Shown here in pieces: positions 34,456-44,750 of a stretch of 64,000 bases of DNA. The DNA comes from an uncultured Acetatifactor sp. (GTDB lineage Bacteria; Bacillota; Clostridia; Lachnospirales; Lachnospiraceae). The stretch is taken from NCBI GenBank assembly GCA_947625475.1, contig CANQOL010000005.1:1-64000 (forward strand), read 5' to 3'. The notes under the pieces were generated by a model. The model saw only the letters and a program-made list of their open reading frames with translations, had not been told where the DNA came from and did not search any database. Numbering within the stretch: the stretch's first letter is position 1; each line of letters starts with the position of its first letter. Both the position numbers and the translations under genes were made by a program.

Positions 34456-34484
34456 TTGACAGGCGGGCGGAAATCTGCTATATT
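34456..34484 (+). promoter_or_regulatory. guaB promoter
   Basis: Perfect TTGACA (34456-34461), 17-bp spacer, TATATT (34479-34484), 31 bp before the start codon. No PurR box or guanine riboswitch was recognised in the short leader. Confidence 0.8.
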
Positions 34485-34491
34485 CTACTGA

Positions 34492-35970
<1,479 letters not shown>

Positions 35971-36002
35971 TCCCGGCAAAACGGATTATCATATATGTAT
36001 GC

Positions 36003-36129
36003 CTGCACAACTGGCGGAACGCAGCCCATGCTGCGGTGAGAGTCACTCACAGGGAGTGCAGCTGTAAAAGAAAAGCCGGCCGCCTGGGCACCACCTTACC
36101 GTGTATGCTCAGGCGGTCTTGTCATTTTT
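36003..36129 (+). ncRNA. ZTP (ZMP) riboswitch, pfl motif, with terminator
   Basis: The aptamer matches the pfl consensus: ACTGGCGGAACG (36010-36021), a CGCAG/CTGCG hairpin, a GGTGAG..CTCAC region with GGGAG, then the invariant 3' part GCCGGCCGCCTGGGCA (36075-36090). The last 11 bases CCGCCTGGGCA (36080-36090) can instead pair with TGCTCAGGCGG (36106-36116) to form a terminator ending in TCTTGTCATTTTT. Binding of ZMP/ZTP, which builds up when 10-formyl-THF is short, should stabilise the aptamer and let transcription proceed into the two genes that consume ZMP. Confidence 0.9.
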
Positions 36130-36167
36130 GACAGAGGAAAGCGCAAAAGGGAAGGAGAACGGAAGTC

Positions 36168-36875
36168 ATGTTGTCACTGGAACAGGAACTGAGAGGAAAC
36201 GCGTACCCCGGCAGGGGCATTGTGATCGGCAGATCCGCCGACGGCAGGTATGCGGTCACCGCCTATTTTATCATGGGACGGAGCGTCAACAGCCGCAACC
36301 GTGTGTTTGCGGTGGAGGGGGAGGGGATCCGCACCCAGGCCTTCGATCCCTCCAAGCTGGAGGACCCCAGCCTGATCATCTACGCGCCGGTGCGGGTGCT
36401 GGGGTGCGAAACCATTGTAACCAACGGGGACCAGACCGACACGGTCTATGAGGGCCGGCAGGCGGGGCTTACCTTTGAACAGTCCCTGCGAAGCCGGGAG
36501 TTTGAGCCGGACGCTCCCAACTATACCCCCCGGATTTCCGGCATTCTGAGCGTGGAGAAGGGGGCTTTTCAGTATGCCCTCTCAATCTTAAAGAGCGACG
36601 GCGGCGACCCGGCCTGCTGTCTGCGCCAGACCTTCAGCTATGACAATCCCCTGCCCGGGGAGGGACATTTCATCCACACCTATCAGCAGGACGGGACGCC
36701 CCTGCCCAGCTTTCAGGGGGAGCCCAAAAAGGTGGCGGTCCCCGACGATATGGATGCCTTCACGGACGGGCTCTGGGAGAGCCTGAATCCGGACAACAAG
36801 GTTTCACTCTTCGTGCGGTACATCCGGATAGAGGACGGCAGCTGCCGCACCAGAATCATCAATAAGAACCGTTAG
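36168..36875 (+). CDS. purO: IMP cyclohydrolase, PurO type
   Basis: A 235-residue protein of the archaeal-type PurO family, which closes FAICAR to IMP, the final step of de novo purine synthesis. Recognisable parts are YPGRGIVIG near the N-terminus, YFIMGRSVNSRNRVF and TPRISGILSVEKGAFQY, DNPLPGEGHFIHTYQQDG. Most bacteria use the unrelated N-terminal domain of PurH instead; here that domain is absent and PurO takes its place. Start 36168 has GGAAGGAG before it, 39 bp after the riboswitch terminator. The transformylase gene follows 29 bp later in the same ZTP-controlled transcript. Confidence 0.88.
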   Translation: MLSLEQELRGNAYPGRGIVIGRSADGRYAVTAYFIMGRSVNSRNRVFAVEGEGIRTQAFDPSKLEDPSLIIYAPVRVLGCETIVTNGDQTDTVYEGRQAGLTFEQSLRSREFEPDAPNYTPRISGILSVEKGAFQYALSILKSDGGDPACCLRQTFSYDNPLPGEGHFIHTYQQDGTPLPSFQGEPKKVAVPDDMDAFTDGLWESLNPDNKVSLFVRYIRIEDGSCRTRIINKNR

Positions 36876-36904
36876 GCCCACAGCCCCGGAAAGGAGAAAA
36901 TCAA

Positions 36905-38083
36905 ATGAATGAAATCCAATTAAAATACGGCTGCAACCCCAACCAGAAGCCCTCTCGCATTTTCATGGAGGACGGGAGTGAGCTGCCCGTCACCGTGCTC
37001 AACGGGAAACCCGGCTACATCAATTTCCTGGACGCCTTCAACGGCTGGCAGCTGGTGAAGGAGCTGAAGGAGGCCACCGGGCTTCCGGCCGCAGCTTCCT
37101 TCAAGCATGTATCCCCTGCCGGCGCCGCGGTGGGGCTGCCCCTGGACGAGACCCTGGCAAAGATCTACTGGGTGGACGATCTGGGAGAGCTCTCCCCCCT
37201 GGCCTGCGCCTACGCCAGGGCCAGAGGCGCGGACCGGATGTCCTCTTTCGGGGATTTTATCGCCCTCTCGGATATCTGCGACAGGGACACCGCCAGACTG
37301 ATCAAGCGGGAGGTCTCCGACGGGGTGATCGCCCCGGGCTATACCCCGGAGGCCCTGGAGCTGTTAAAGGGCAAGAAGAAGGGAGCCTACAACGTGATTC
37401 AGATGGATCCCTCCTACGTGCCTGCCCCCCTGGAGAGAAAGCAGGTGTACGGCGTCACCTTCGAGCAGGGGCGCAACGAGCTTGACATTGACGGAGACCT
37501 GTTCTCCCACATTGTGACCGAGAAAAAGGAGATCCCGGCGGAGGCCCTCACGGATATGAAGATCGCCCTGATCACCTTAAAGTACACCCAGTCCAACTCT
37601 GTCTGCTACGTGAAGGGAGGCCAGGCCATCGGCATCGGCGCGGGGCAGCAGTCCCGGATCCACTGCACCAGGCTGGCGGGGAACAAGGCGGACAACTGGT
37701 TCCTGCGCCAGTCCCCCCAGGTGCTGGGGCTGCAGTTCCTGGACGGCGTGGGAAGGGCGGACCGGGACAACGCCATCGACAATTATATGGGGGAGGACTA
37801 CATGGACGTGCTGGCGGAGGGCGCCTGGCAGAAGCTTTTCCGGGAGAAGCCCCCTGTCTTTACCCGGGAGGAAAAGCGGGCCTGGCTGGACAAAATGCAG
37901 GACGTAACCCTGGGATCCGACGCGTTCTTCCCCTTCTCTGACAATATCGAGAGGGCTCACAGAAGCGGGGTGAGGTATATTGCCCAGCCCGGCGGCTCCG
38001 TGCGGGACGATCTGGTGATCCAGTGCTGTGATAAGTACGGCATGGTCATGGCCTTCACGGGGATCCGCCTGTTCCACCACTAG
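36905..38083 (+). CDS. purH: stand-alone AICAR transformylase (PurH C-terminal domain type)
   Basis: A 392-residue enzyme equal to the C-terminal domain of bifunctional PurH; it formylates AICAR (ZMP) with 10-formyl-THF to give FAICAR. The catalytic lysine-histidine pair is in SFKHVSPAGAAVG. Further marks are SFGDFIALSD, KYTQSNSVCYVKGGQAIGIG (folate and cation site) and DAFFPFSDNIERA. It lacks the methylglyoxal-synthase-like cyclohydrolase domain, consistent with the PurO-type gene next door. Ribosome site AAAGGAG precedes ATG 36905. A strong hairpin without T run follows. Confidence 0.93.
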   Translation: MNEIQLKYGCNPNQKPSRIFMEDGSELPVTVLNGKPGYINFLDAFNGWQLVKELKEATGLPAAASFKHVSPAGAAVGLPLDETLAKIYWVDDLGELSPLACAYARARGADRMSSFGDFIALSDICDRDTARLIKREVSDGVIAPGYTPEALELLKGKKKGAYNVIQMDPSYVPAPLERKQVYGVTFEQGRNELDIDGDLFSHIVTEKKEIPAEALTDMKIALITLKYTQSNSVCYVKGGQAIGIGAGQQSRIHCTRLAGNKADNWFLRQSPQVLGLQFLDGVGRADRDNAIDNYMGEDYMDVLAEGAWQKLFREKPPVFTREEKRAWLDKMQDVTLGSDAFFPFSDNIERAHRSGVRYIAQPGGSVRDDLVIQCCDKYGMVMAFTGIRLFHH

Positions 38084-38099
38084 GAGAGACAGGAGGGAG

Positions 38100-38136
38100 C
38101 CGGGGCCTGCCTCCGCCTGAGGCGGGAGCGCCCCGG
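38100..38136 (+). other. strong GC hairpin between the transformylase and DHH genes
   Basis: Outer arms CCGGGGC/GCCCCGG (38100-38106/38130-38136) with an inner CTCCGCC/GGCGGGAG stem that has one bulge. There is no T tract, so RNA processing or partial termination is likelier than full termination. Confidence 0.4.
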
Positions 38137-38171
38137 CTGCCGGAGAGAGGATGAGAGAAGGGAGAACCGGT

Positions 38172-39152
38172 ATGAGATTGTCCGATTTGGAGGCTTACGG
38201 TCCGATTACCATACAGTGCCACGACAATCCGGATGCGGACACATTGGGATCCGCCTACGGCCTGTACTGTTATTTCCGCCGCCGGGGAATCCCGGTGCGG
38301 ATGGTCTACAGCGGCAGCGACAGGATTCAGAAGGCCAATTTAAGGCTCCTGGTGAGCCGGCTTGCGCTTCCCATAGAGTACGTATCCCCGGGGGAGTCTG
38401 CGGAGGGGCTGCTGGTGACGGTGGACTGCCAGTACGGGGCGGGCAACGTGACGGGCCTGCAGGCCCGGAGGGTGGCGGTGCTGGACCATCATCAGCCCGA
38501 GGAACGGCAGGGGTATCTCTTCTGCCGGATTGACCCGGAGCTGGGGAGCTGCTGCACTCTGGTGTGGGAGCTGCTGCGCCGGGAGAAGTATCCGTTTGAA
38601 GAGGACACAGCCCTGAGCACGGCGCTGTATTACGGTCTGTTCATGGACACGAATCAGCTGGCGGAGGCATATCACCCGCTGGATCTGGAGATGAGAGACG
38701 CTTTAAGGTACGATAAGCTGCTGCTCACAAGGCTGAGGTGCTCCAATCTGTCTCTGGAGGAACTGAACGTGGCCGGGGATGCCCTGAACCATTATATATA
38801 TGATGAGAAGGACCGTTTCGCGGTGATCCCCACCAGGGCCTGCGACCCCAACATTCTGGGATTGATCAGCGATTTCCTGCTTCAGGTGGATGAGATTGAC
38901 AGCTGCGTGGTGTACAATCTTCTCAACGACAGATACCGCCTGTCGGTCCGCAGCTGTGTCAGAGGAATAAAGGCCAGTGAACTGGCGGCCTTTCTCACCG
39001 AGGGCATCGGCTCCGGGGGCGGGCACCTGGAGAAGGCGGGAGGCTCCATCAGCGCGAAGCTCTACGAAGAGCGGTACGGGGGCCTGCCCTCGGAGACCTA
39101 TTTTGTGGAGCGGATGAGGGAATTCTGCGGCAGGACCTCCCATGGGGACTGA
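38172..39152 (+). CDS. DHH/DHHA1-family phosphoesterase (NrnA/GdpP-like catalytic fold)
   Basis: A 326-residue protein. Metal-binding motifs of the DHH family are present: CHDNPDADTLGS (H17, D21, D23), TVDCQYG and the name-giving VLDHHQ. A C-terminal DHHA1 part holds GIGSGGGHLEKAGGSI, the GGGH substrate loop. Family members degrade short oligoribonucleotides, pAp or cyclic dinucleotides with Mn2+. The sequence alone does not say which. Start 38172 has GGGAG 7 bases before it; the ATG at 38151 abuts its own ribosome site and is less likely. No membrane or PAS domain is attached, so it is not full-length GdpP. Confidence 0.85.
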   Translation: MRLSDLEAYGPITIQCHDNPDADTLGSAYGLYCYFRRRGIPVRMVYSGSDRIQKANLRLLVSRLALPIEYVSPGESAEGLLVTVDCQYGAGNVTGLQARRVAVLDHHQPEERQGYLFCRIDPELGSCCTLVWELLRREKYPFEEDTALSTALYYGLFMDTNQLAEAYHPLDLEMRDALRYDKLLLTRLRCSNLSLEELNVAGDALNHYIYDEKDRFAVIPTRACDPNILGLISDFLLQVDEIDSCVVYNLLNDRYRLSVRSCVRGIKASELAAFLTEGIGSGGGHLEKAGGSISAKLYEERYGGLPSETYFVERMREFCGRTSHGD

Positions 39153-39183
39153 ATGGGCCGCGGCTTTCGGAGGGAAGAGTTGA

Positions 39184-39211
39184 TTGTTTGGAAAGTCTGT
39201 GCTACTATAAT
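39184..39211 (+). promoter_or_regulatory. glnS promoter
   Basis: -35 TTGTTT (39184-39189), 16-bp spacer, consensus -10 TATAAT (39206-39211), 63 bp before the start. No T-box is present in the leader. Confidence 0.6.
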
Positions 39212-39273
39212 GACAGCAAAGCGCTCCAAGGGGCGGATGAAAATGAGAATAAGACGACAGAAAGGCATGGCAT

Positions 39274-40998
39274 ATGAGTGATCAGGAATTGCGGGTGAAT
39301 CCGAAGACAGAAGAGAACGGATCGGAGACGGCGCAGGAAAAGACGCCGAAGAATTTTATCGAGCAGATGATTGACAGGGATCTGGAGGAGGGAGTGTACG
39401 ATACGGTGCATACCCGGTTCCCTCCCGAACCCAACGGTTATCTGCACATTGGACATGCCAAGAGCATCCTGCTCAACTACGGTCTGGCCCAGAAGTATCA
39501 CGGCAAGTTCAACATGCGCTTTGACGACACCAACCCTACCAAGGAGAAGACGGAATTTGTGGAGTCCATCAAGGAGGACATCCGCTGGCTGGGGGCGGAT
39601 TGGGAGGACAGGCTGTTTTTTGCCTCCGATTACTTCGAGCAGATGTATCAGGGCGCGGTGAAGCTCATCCGGAAGGGAAAGGCATATGTGTCCGACCTGA
39701 GCGCGGAGCAGATCCGGGAATACCGGGGGAGCCTCACGGAGCCGGGCCGGGAGGACCCTTACGCCGGCAGGAGCATCGAGGAAAACCTGACCTTGTTTGA
39801 AGAGATGAAGGCAGGCAGATATGCGGACGGGGAGAAGGTGCTGCGGGCCCGCATCGACATGGCCTCCCCCAATATGAACATGCGGGATCCGGTGATTTAC
39901 CGGGTGGCCCATATGACCCACCACAACACGGGGGATACCTGGTGCATCTATCCCATGTACGATTTTGCCCATCCCATCGAGGACGCCATAGAGGGAATCA
40001 CCCACTCCATCTGTACCCTGGAGTTTGAGGATCACAGACCTCTCTACGACTGGGTAGTGAGGGAACTGGAGTATCCGCACCCGCCCAGGCAGATAGAGTT
40101 TGCCAAGATGTATCTGACCAATGTAGTGACAGGAAAGAGATACATCAAGAAGCTGGTGGAGGATGGCACCGTGGACGGCTGGGACGATCCCCGGCTGGTT
40201 TCTATCGCGGCCCTGCGCAGGAGGGGATTTACACCGGAGTCCATCCGCAGGTTTGTGGAGCTTTGCGGCGTGGCAAAGGGGAACTCTTCCGTGGACTACG
40301 CGCTCCTGGAGTATTGTATCCGGGAGGATTTAAAGACCAAAGTGCCGAGGCTGATGGCGGTGCTGGATCCGGTAAAGCTGATTATCGACAATTATCCCGA
40401 GGGACAGACAGAGTATGTGACGGCTGTGAACAACCCGGACAACGAGGCGCTGGGCAGCAGACAGGTGCCCTTCGGGCGGGAGCTGTATATCGAGAGGGAG
40501 GACTTTATGGAGGAGGCTCCCAGGAAATATTTCCGCATGTTCCCCGGCAATGAGGTGAGGCTGATGAACGCCTACTTCGTAACCTGCACCGGCTGTGTGA
40601 AGGACGAAAGCGGAAGAGTGACGGAGGTGCACGCTGCCTATGATCCGAAGACCAAAGGGGGGGACAGCCCGGACGGCCGCAAGGTGAAGGGAACCATTCA
40701 CTGGGTGTATGCGGGCAGCGCCATTGAGGCCTCCGTGCGTCTTTATGAAAACCTGATCGATGAGGAAAAGGGTGTGTACAATGAGGACGGCAGCCTGAAC
40801 CTGAATCCCAATTCCCTGACCGTGAGGGAGAAATGCTATCTGGAACCCGCTTTCGCAGGGGCGAAGCCCTATGACAGATTCCAGTTTGTGAGGCAGGGGT
40901 TCTTCTGTGTGGACTTTAAGGATTCCACTCCGGAGAGGCCGGTATTCAACCGTATCGTGTCTCTCAAGAGCTCCTACACACTGCCAAAAAAGGATTGA
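39274..40998 (+). CDS. glnS: glutaminyl-tRNA synthetase
   Basis: A 574-residue class I synthetase. The HIGH box is in [16 protein letters not shown], followed by [10 protein letters not shown] typical of GlnRS, and the C-terminal beta-barrels read the anticodon. The usual KMSKS region is replaced by a [10 protein letters not shown] stretch (near residue 287), an atypical form. Direct charging of tRNA(Gln) means GatCAB in this genome is needed mainly for Asn-tRNA(Asn), which agrees with the AAC reading of the T-box. Start 39274 is preceded by a weak site (AAAGGCATGGCAT). The MocR gene starts 3 bp after its stop, so both are on one transcript. Confidence 0.95.
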   Translation: MSDQELRVNPKTEENGSETAQEKTPKNFIEQMIDRDLEEGVYDTVHTRFPPEPNGYLHIGHAKSILLNYGLAQKYHGKFNMRFDDTNPTKEKTEFVESIKEDIRWLGADWEDRLFFASDYFEQMYQGAVKLIRKGKAYVSDLSAEQIREYRGSLTEPGREDPYAGRSIEENLTLFEEMKAGRYADGEKVLRARIDMASPNMNMRDPVIYRVAHMTHHNTGDTWCIYPMYDFAHPIEDAIEGITHSICTLEFEDHRPLYDWVVRELEYPHPPRQIEFAKMYLTNVVTGKRYIKKLVEDGTVDGWDDPRLVSIAALRRRGFTPESIRRFVELCGVAKGNSSVDYALLEYCIREDLKTKVPRLMAVLDPVKLIIDNYPEGQTEYVTAVNNPDNEALGSRQVPFGRELYIEREDFMEEAPRKYFRMFPGNEVRLMNAYFVTCTGCVKDESGRVTEVHAAYDPKTKGGDSPDGRKVKGTIHWVYAGSAIEASVRLYENLIDEEKGVYNEDGSLNLNPNSLTVREKCYLEPAFAGAKPYDRFQFVRQGFFCVDFKDSTPERPVFNRIVSLKSSYTLPKKD

Positions 40999-41001
40999 TC
41001 C

Positions 41002-42429
41002 ATGTACGATCTGGCTATTGAGCTGCGTCCGGAGGACGAGCGTTGTCTGTATCAGCAGATCTATGAATATATCCGTCAGGAGATCAGGGAGGGGAAGCTT
41101 CTGCAGGGCGAGAGGCTTCCCTCCACCCGTTCCCTGGCGCAGTATCTTCAGGTGTCCCGCAGCACGGCGGAGCTGGCCTACGGGCAGCTCGTCTCCGAAG
41201 GGTATCTGGAGGCCCGTCCCTGCCGGGGCTATTTTGTGTGCCCGATAGAGGGGCTTTTTGACCTGAAGGCGGAGGGAGAGAGGGAGCCGGGCGGCGCAGA
41301 GCCGGCCCGGAAAAGAGGGGAGAGCTTCCGGTACGATTTCTCCCCGTTCGCCATCGATATGTCCGCCTTTCCCTTCGGCGTGTGGAAGCGGATCACCCGG
41401 GAAACCTTAAGCCAGGACAACAGCAGGCTTTTCTCCCAGGGGGACGCCCAGGGGGACTGGGAGCTGCGGGCCACCGTCAGCCGCTATCTCCATTCCTCCC
41501 GGGGGGTGAACTGCACCCCGGACCAGATCCTGGTGGGGGCCGGGAACGATTATCTGCTGATGCTGCTGGAAAAGCTCCTGGGGAGCAGGGTGCGGATCGT
41601 GATGGAAAGTCCCACCTACAAGAGGGCCTATCAGATTTTTCAATCCTTTGGCTACCCCATCACCACAGTGGAGGTGGACCGGCAGGGCATGAAGGCCGGA
41701 GAGCTCTTTCGGCTGGCCGGGGAGAGAGACGGGGTGACGGCGGTCTATGTGATGCCCTCCCACCAGTATCCCACGGGGGCCGTCATGTCCATTGGCCGGC
41801 GCATGGAGCTGCTTAAGTGGGCGTCCCAGGGGGAGAACCGCTATCTGATCGAGGACGACTACGACAGTGAGTTCCGTTACAGAGGAAAGCCCATCCCTTC
41901 TCTTCAGGGGGCGGACAAGGGGGGGAAGGTCATCTACATCGGTACCTTCTCCAAAGCCATCGCGCCGGCCATCCGTGTCAGCTACATGGTGCTGCCCTCA
42001 AGCCTGCTGCGCAGACTGCGGGAGGAGTGCTATTTTTATTCCTCCACCGTCTCCCGCATTGACCAGCGCATTTTGGATGAGTTTATCCGGGGAGGCTATT
42101 TTGAGCGGCATCTGAACAAGATGCGCAAGCTCTACAGGGGGAAGCACGATCTGCTGCTGGAGTCCCTGGGGCCCTTTCGCGGTGATTTTGAGATCTCGGG
42201 GGAGAACGCGGGGCTGCACCTTCTGCTGGCGGACAGGAGGGGAAGAAGCCAGCAGGAGCTGCTCACGCTGGCAAAGGAGAGAGGGGTGCGGGTTTACGGC
42301 ATGTCGGACAATGTGGTGGCCCGGGAGCCTCAGAAGAGAGGGCCGGCCACGGTGATTCTGGGCTATGGCGGGCTGAGAGAGGAAGAGATCGCTGCCGGTG
42401 TGGAGAGACTGAAAAAAGCATGGCTGTAA
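41002..42429 (+). CDS. MocR/PdxR-type GntR regulator with aminotransferase domain
   Basis: A 475-residue fusion. Residues 1-75 are a GntR winged helix (LYQQIYEYIRQEI, LPSTRSLAQYLQVSRSTAEL, GYLEARPCRGYFV). After a linker comes a fold-type-I aminotransferase domain with PLP-site elements SHQYPTGAVMS, IEDDYDSEFRY and the lysine in YIGTFSKAIAPAIRVSYM. MocR proteins use PLP or its adducts as effector; PdxR controls vitamin B6 synthesis or salvage. No pdx gene is adjacent, so the target is unknown. It begins 3 bp after glnS with AAGGAT as ribosome site. Its stop lies inside a terminator stem. Confidence 0.9.
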   Translation: MYDLAIELRPEDERCLYQQIYEYIRQEIREGKLLQGERLPSTRSLAQYLQVSRSTAELAYGQLVSEGYLEARPCRGYFVCPIEGLFDLKAEGEREPGGAEPARKRGESFRYDFSPFAIDMSAFPFGVWKRITRETLSQDNSRLFSQGDAQGDWELRATVSRYLHSSRGVNCTPDQILVGAGNDYLLMLLEKLLGSRVRIVMESPTYKRAYQIFQSFGYPITTVEVDRQGMKAGELFRLAGERDGVTAVYVMPSHQYPTGAVMSIGRRMELLKWASQGENRYLIEDDYDSEFRYRGKPIPSLQGADKGGKVIYIGTFSKAIAPAIRVSYMVLPSSLLRRLREECYFYSSTVSRIDQRILDEFIRGGYFERHLNKMRKLYRGKHDLLLESLGPFRGDFEISGENAGLHLLLADRRGRSQQELLTLAKERGVRVYGMSDNVVAREPQKRGPATVILGYGGLREEEIAAGVERLKKAWL

Positions 42430-42438
42430 AAGCCATGC
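42412..42438. terminator. bidirectional terminator between MocR and the YtxH-like gene
   Basis: Stem GCATGGCT/AGCCATGC (42418-42425/42431-42438). On the minus strand it is followed by six T (complement of 42412-42417), strong for the YtxH-like gene; on the plus strand only CTTTCC follows. Confidence 0.75.
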
Positions 42439-42485
42439 CTTTCCAAGTCCCGATCCATCCTGATACAGATCTGAGGGCAGGAGGA

Positions 42486-43010
42486 TTACTGCTGTTCCTG
42501 TTCGGAATCCTCATTGAAGAATTCTTCGATTTCCTCGCCGGCGGACTGAAGCTGCTCCTTCAGGCCGGAGACATGCCTCTGAGCGGCATCCACGGCGTCC
42601 TGCACTGTTTCCTCTGCGGCCTCCTGCAGATCCTGGACTTTGTCCTCTGCAGCCTCCTGCAGATCCTGGACCTTGTCCTCTGCGGCCTCCACTGTCTCCT
42701 GGCAGGCCTCGCAGGTCTTTTCGGCGGCCTCCCTGCAGGCATCACAGACTTCCCGGGCAGCCTCCCCGGCTTCCCCGGCGGGAGTATCCTGCGTGGGAGT
42801 TTCCTCAGCTTCGGAGCCGGGCATGTTCAGGGGGACATAGGTGCGCTCGGGGGAGTCTTCCTCCAGATCCTCGCCCAAGTCGTCGTAATCCTCATCCTCG
42901 TCCTGGGGATCGGGGGAGGAATCCTTTTTCTGCAGGAAATAATATGCAGCGGCGACTCCGGTGCCCACTGCGGCTGTGAGAAGTAAAAATTTACCAAATT
43001 TTTTGGCCAT
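42486..43010 (-). CDS. membrane-anchored YtxH-like acidic coiled-coil protein
   Basis: A 174-residue protein. The start MAKKFGKFLLLTAAVGTGVAAAYYFLQKK is a short membrane anchor with a glycine-rich YtxH-like helix. The acidic region 30-75 is disordered. Residues 85-165 are an alanine/glutamate/glutamine-rich coiled coil with two near-identical EAAEDKVQDLQ copies, encoded by a 33-bp duplication around 42620-42690. Four cysteines sit in CDACREAAEKTCEAC. YtxH-like proteins are general-stress proteins of unknown mechanism. Ribosome site AAAGGAG precedes ATG 43010. It is divergent from the TetR gene with 144 bp of AT-rich promoter DNA between them. Confidence 0.7.
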   Translation of the reverse strand: MAKKFGKFLLLTAAVGTGVAAAYYFLQKKDSSPDPQDEDEDYDDLGEDLEEDSPERTYVPLNMPGSEAEETPTQDTPAGEAGEAAREVCDACREAAEKTCEACQETVEAAEDKVQDLQEAAEDKVQDLQEAAEETVQDAVDAAQRHVSGLKEQLQSAGEEIEEFFNEDSEQEQQ

Positions 43011-43154
43011 ATGGGTACTCCTTTCAAATCGTCTTGTAGGAATATTTTAATACTATTTTGCGGAAATGAAAAGAGATTATGTATAAAAAGTTCATAAATT
43101 TTGAGAAGACGGCCCTCGCGGGAGGGTTCGTATGGCAGACGGGGAGGAATCGGG

Positions 43155-43757
43155 ATGAATGAGAAATTTTTTGAACTGAAGAAGGAGAAGCAGGACAGGA
43201 TGATCAACGGCGCCCTGAAGATTTTTGCCCTCCAGGGGTACCGTCACGCCAGCACGGACGATATTGTCCGGGAGGCGTCCGTCAGCAAGGGGCTGCTCTT
43301 TCACTATTTTGAGAGTAAACAGGGGTTATACGAGTTTGTGTGCGACTACAGTGCCCGCTTCCTGCTCTTGGAGCTTGCTCCCGTGCTGCGGGGAACGGAG
43401 CGGGATCTGTTTGAGGTGCTGCGCCAGGTCGCCTTCGCCCGGATGCAGGTGATGAGAGGGTATCCCTACCTGTGCCTTTTCCTGGACCGTGCCATGAAGG
43501 AGGAGCCCGGGCAGGGAATACCGGATGGGGAGCGGAGAAGAGAGGAACTGTTGGCCCGGTGCCGGGAGGTGGGAGAGCGGCTGGACAGCCCGGCCTTGCC
43601 CGCCGGCGTGGATAGGGCGAAGCTCTGCCGGATGCTGGAGTTTACCGCCGGGGAACTGACGGCCAGGCACCTGCGCGCGGGAGATTTTCAGCCCCAGCGT
43701 CTCTACCAGGAGACGGTGGAGTATCTGAACATGGTCAGGCGCCTGACGGAGCGCTGA
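43155..43757 (+). CDS. TetR/AcrR-family transcriptional regulator
   Basis: A 200-residue regulator. Residues 10-60 are the TetR helix-turn-helix: MINGALKIFALQGYRHASTD, DIVREASVSKGLLFHYFESK, QGLYEFV. The remaining 140 residues form a ligand pocket domain with no close hint of the ligand. TetR proteins usually repress a divergent or adjacent gene; the divergent neighbour is the YtxH-like anchored protein. Start 43155 has GGGGAGG ahead of it; the frame is open to 43101 with no ribosome site. Its stop is 6 bp from the convergent DUF6062 gene. Confidence 0.88.
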   Translation: MNEKFFELKKEKQDRMINGALKIFALQGYRHASTDDIVREASVSKGLLFHYFESKQGLYEFVCDYSARFLLLELAPVLRGTERDLFEVLRQVAFARMQVMRGYPYLCLFLDRAMKEEPGQGIPDGERRREELLARCREVGERLDSPALPAGVDRAKLCRMLEFTAGELTARHLRAGDFQPQRLYQETVEYLNMVRRLTER

Positions 43758-43762
43758 GAAGT

Positions 43763-44521
43763 TTATTTATTCATCTTGTAGGGCAGATCCGCCGGGTGGC
43801 CGCCCTTCAGCTTCTGCATTCCCCGCTGGATGGCGTCCCTGGAATTTTTCCAGTCCGCGTCCTTGTTGCGGTAGTCGAACTTTTCCACCAGCCACGACAC
43901 ATCCTCTGCCAGGCGCTTCATGTTCTTCTCCATCAGGGGGAGAACCGTCTCATAGAAATCCTGTTTTTCCCTGTCTGAGAGCAGATGGTCCGCATTGCAC
44001 AGATCCCCGAAGTGGGACAGACAGAATCCCTTGCTGTTTTTTACCTTGGCCCGGAAATTCTCGTCCTGGCGGTACAGGTAAAAGAAGGTATCCAGATACC
44101 GCTCATAGGTTTTCCGGTATTCCTGACAGATGTAACAGGAGCTTTCCTTCTCCGCCACCCATACTCCGATGGGGTTGCTGCCCTGCATGTTTTTCTTCAG
44201 CTTATCCCGCAGGGAGGATTTCCCGGGGGTGAAGGAGGAAAACTGCTTTTGCATCTCTCCGATCATGCGCTGATAGTGGGTCTTCAGGATCCAGGCGTTT
44301 CCCAGAGTGTTGCCGTAGTCAAACATCTTTTTAAAATGCGCCCGGCAAAAGCCTGTCTTGTCTGTGATTTCCCGCATGTCGGCCTCCATGTAAGAGCTGC
44401 CGGGCCCCAGCACATAGTCAAGCAGATCCTGCTCTACGGAGCGCTCGATGTAGCAGAAGGGGCACTCGTCCCCGGCGTCCATGGCCTCGTTCAAAGGAAT
44501 GGTGTAAAGCTGTTCTTTCAT
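43763..44521 (-). CDS. DUF6062-family protein with two CxxC pairs
   Basis: A 252-residue soluble protein. The start MKEQLYTIPLNEAMDAGDEC, CPFC near residue 20, SSYMEADMREITDKTGFCRA, CYIC near 128 and GFCLSHFGDLC match DUF6062, common in Clostridia. The paired CxxC motifs and the FCxxH elements suggest zinc binding or a redox role; the function is unknown. Start 44521 has GGGAGG before it; upstream in-frame codons to 44611 lie beyond the ribosome site. It is convergent with TetR. Confidence 0.78.
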   Translation of the reverse strand: MKEQLYTIPLNEAMDAGDECPFCYIERSVEQDLLDYVLGPGSSYMEADMREITDKTGFCRAHFKKMFDYGNTLGNAWILKTHYQRMIGEMQKQFSSFTPGKSSLRDKLKKNMQGSNPIGVWVAEKESSCYICQEYRKTYERYLDTFFYLYRQDENFRAKVKNSKGFCLSHFGDLCNADHLLSDREKQDFYETVLPLMEKNMKRLAEDVSWLVEKFDYRNKDADWKNSRDAIQRGMQKLKGGHPADLPYKMNK

Positions 44522-44654
44522 AGTTGACCCTCCCGTCTGCCCTCGCGGGCCCTTTGACAATATTGTAAGCCCTTTTGGGGGATCTGGCAATGGCTTCGGG
44601 GAAAAAGCCACAGATTTGTAATAAACAGGTAACGAAATCTTAAGAATAAATTGC

Positions 44655-44683
44655 TTGAGTTATTTTTATTGGGGGGATACAAT
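44655..44683 (+). promoter_or_regulatory. promoter of the MBOAT/SGNH pair
   Basis: -35 TTGAGT (44655-44660), 17-bp spacer, -10 TACAAT (44678-44683). The surrounding DNA is markedly AT-rich for this window. Confidence 0.65.
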
Positions 44684-44750
44684 TTAATTGTAAAACGCAG
44701 CGGTTCAGCCCGCTTTGGCTGGACGGCTGCCATAAAATAAAACGAGAGAT

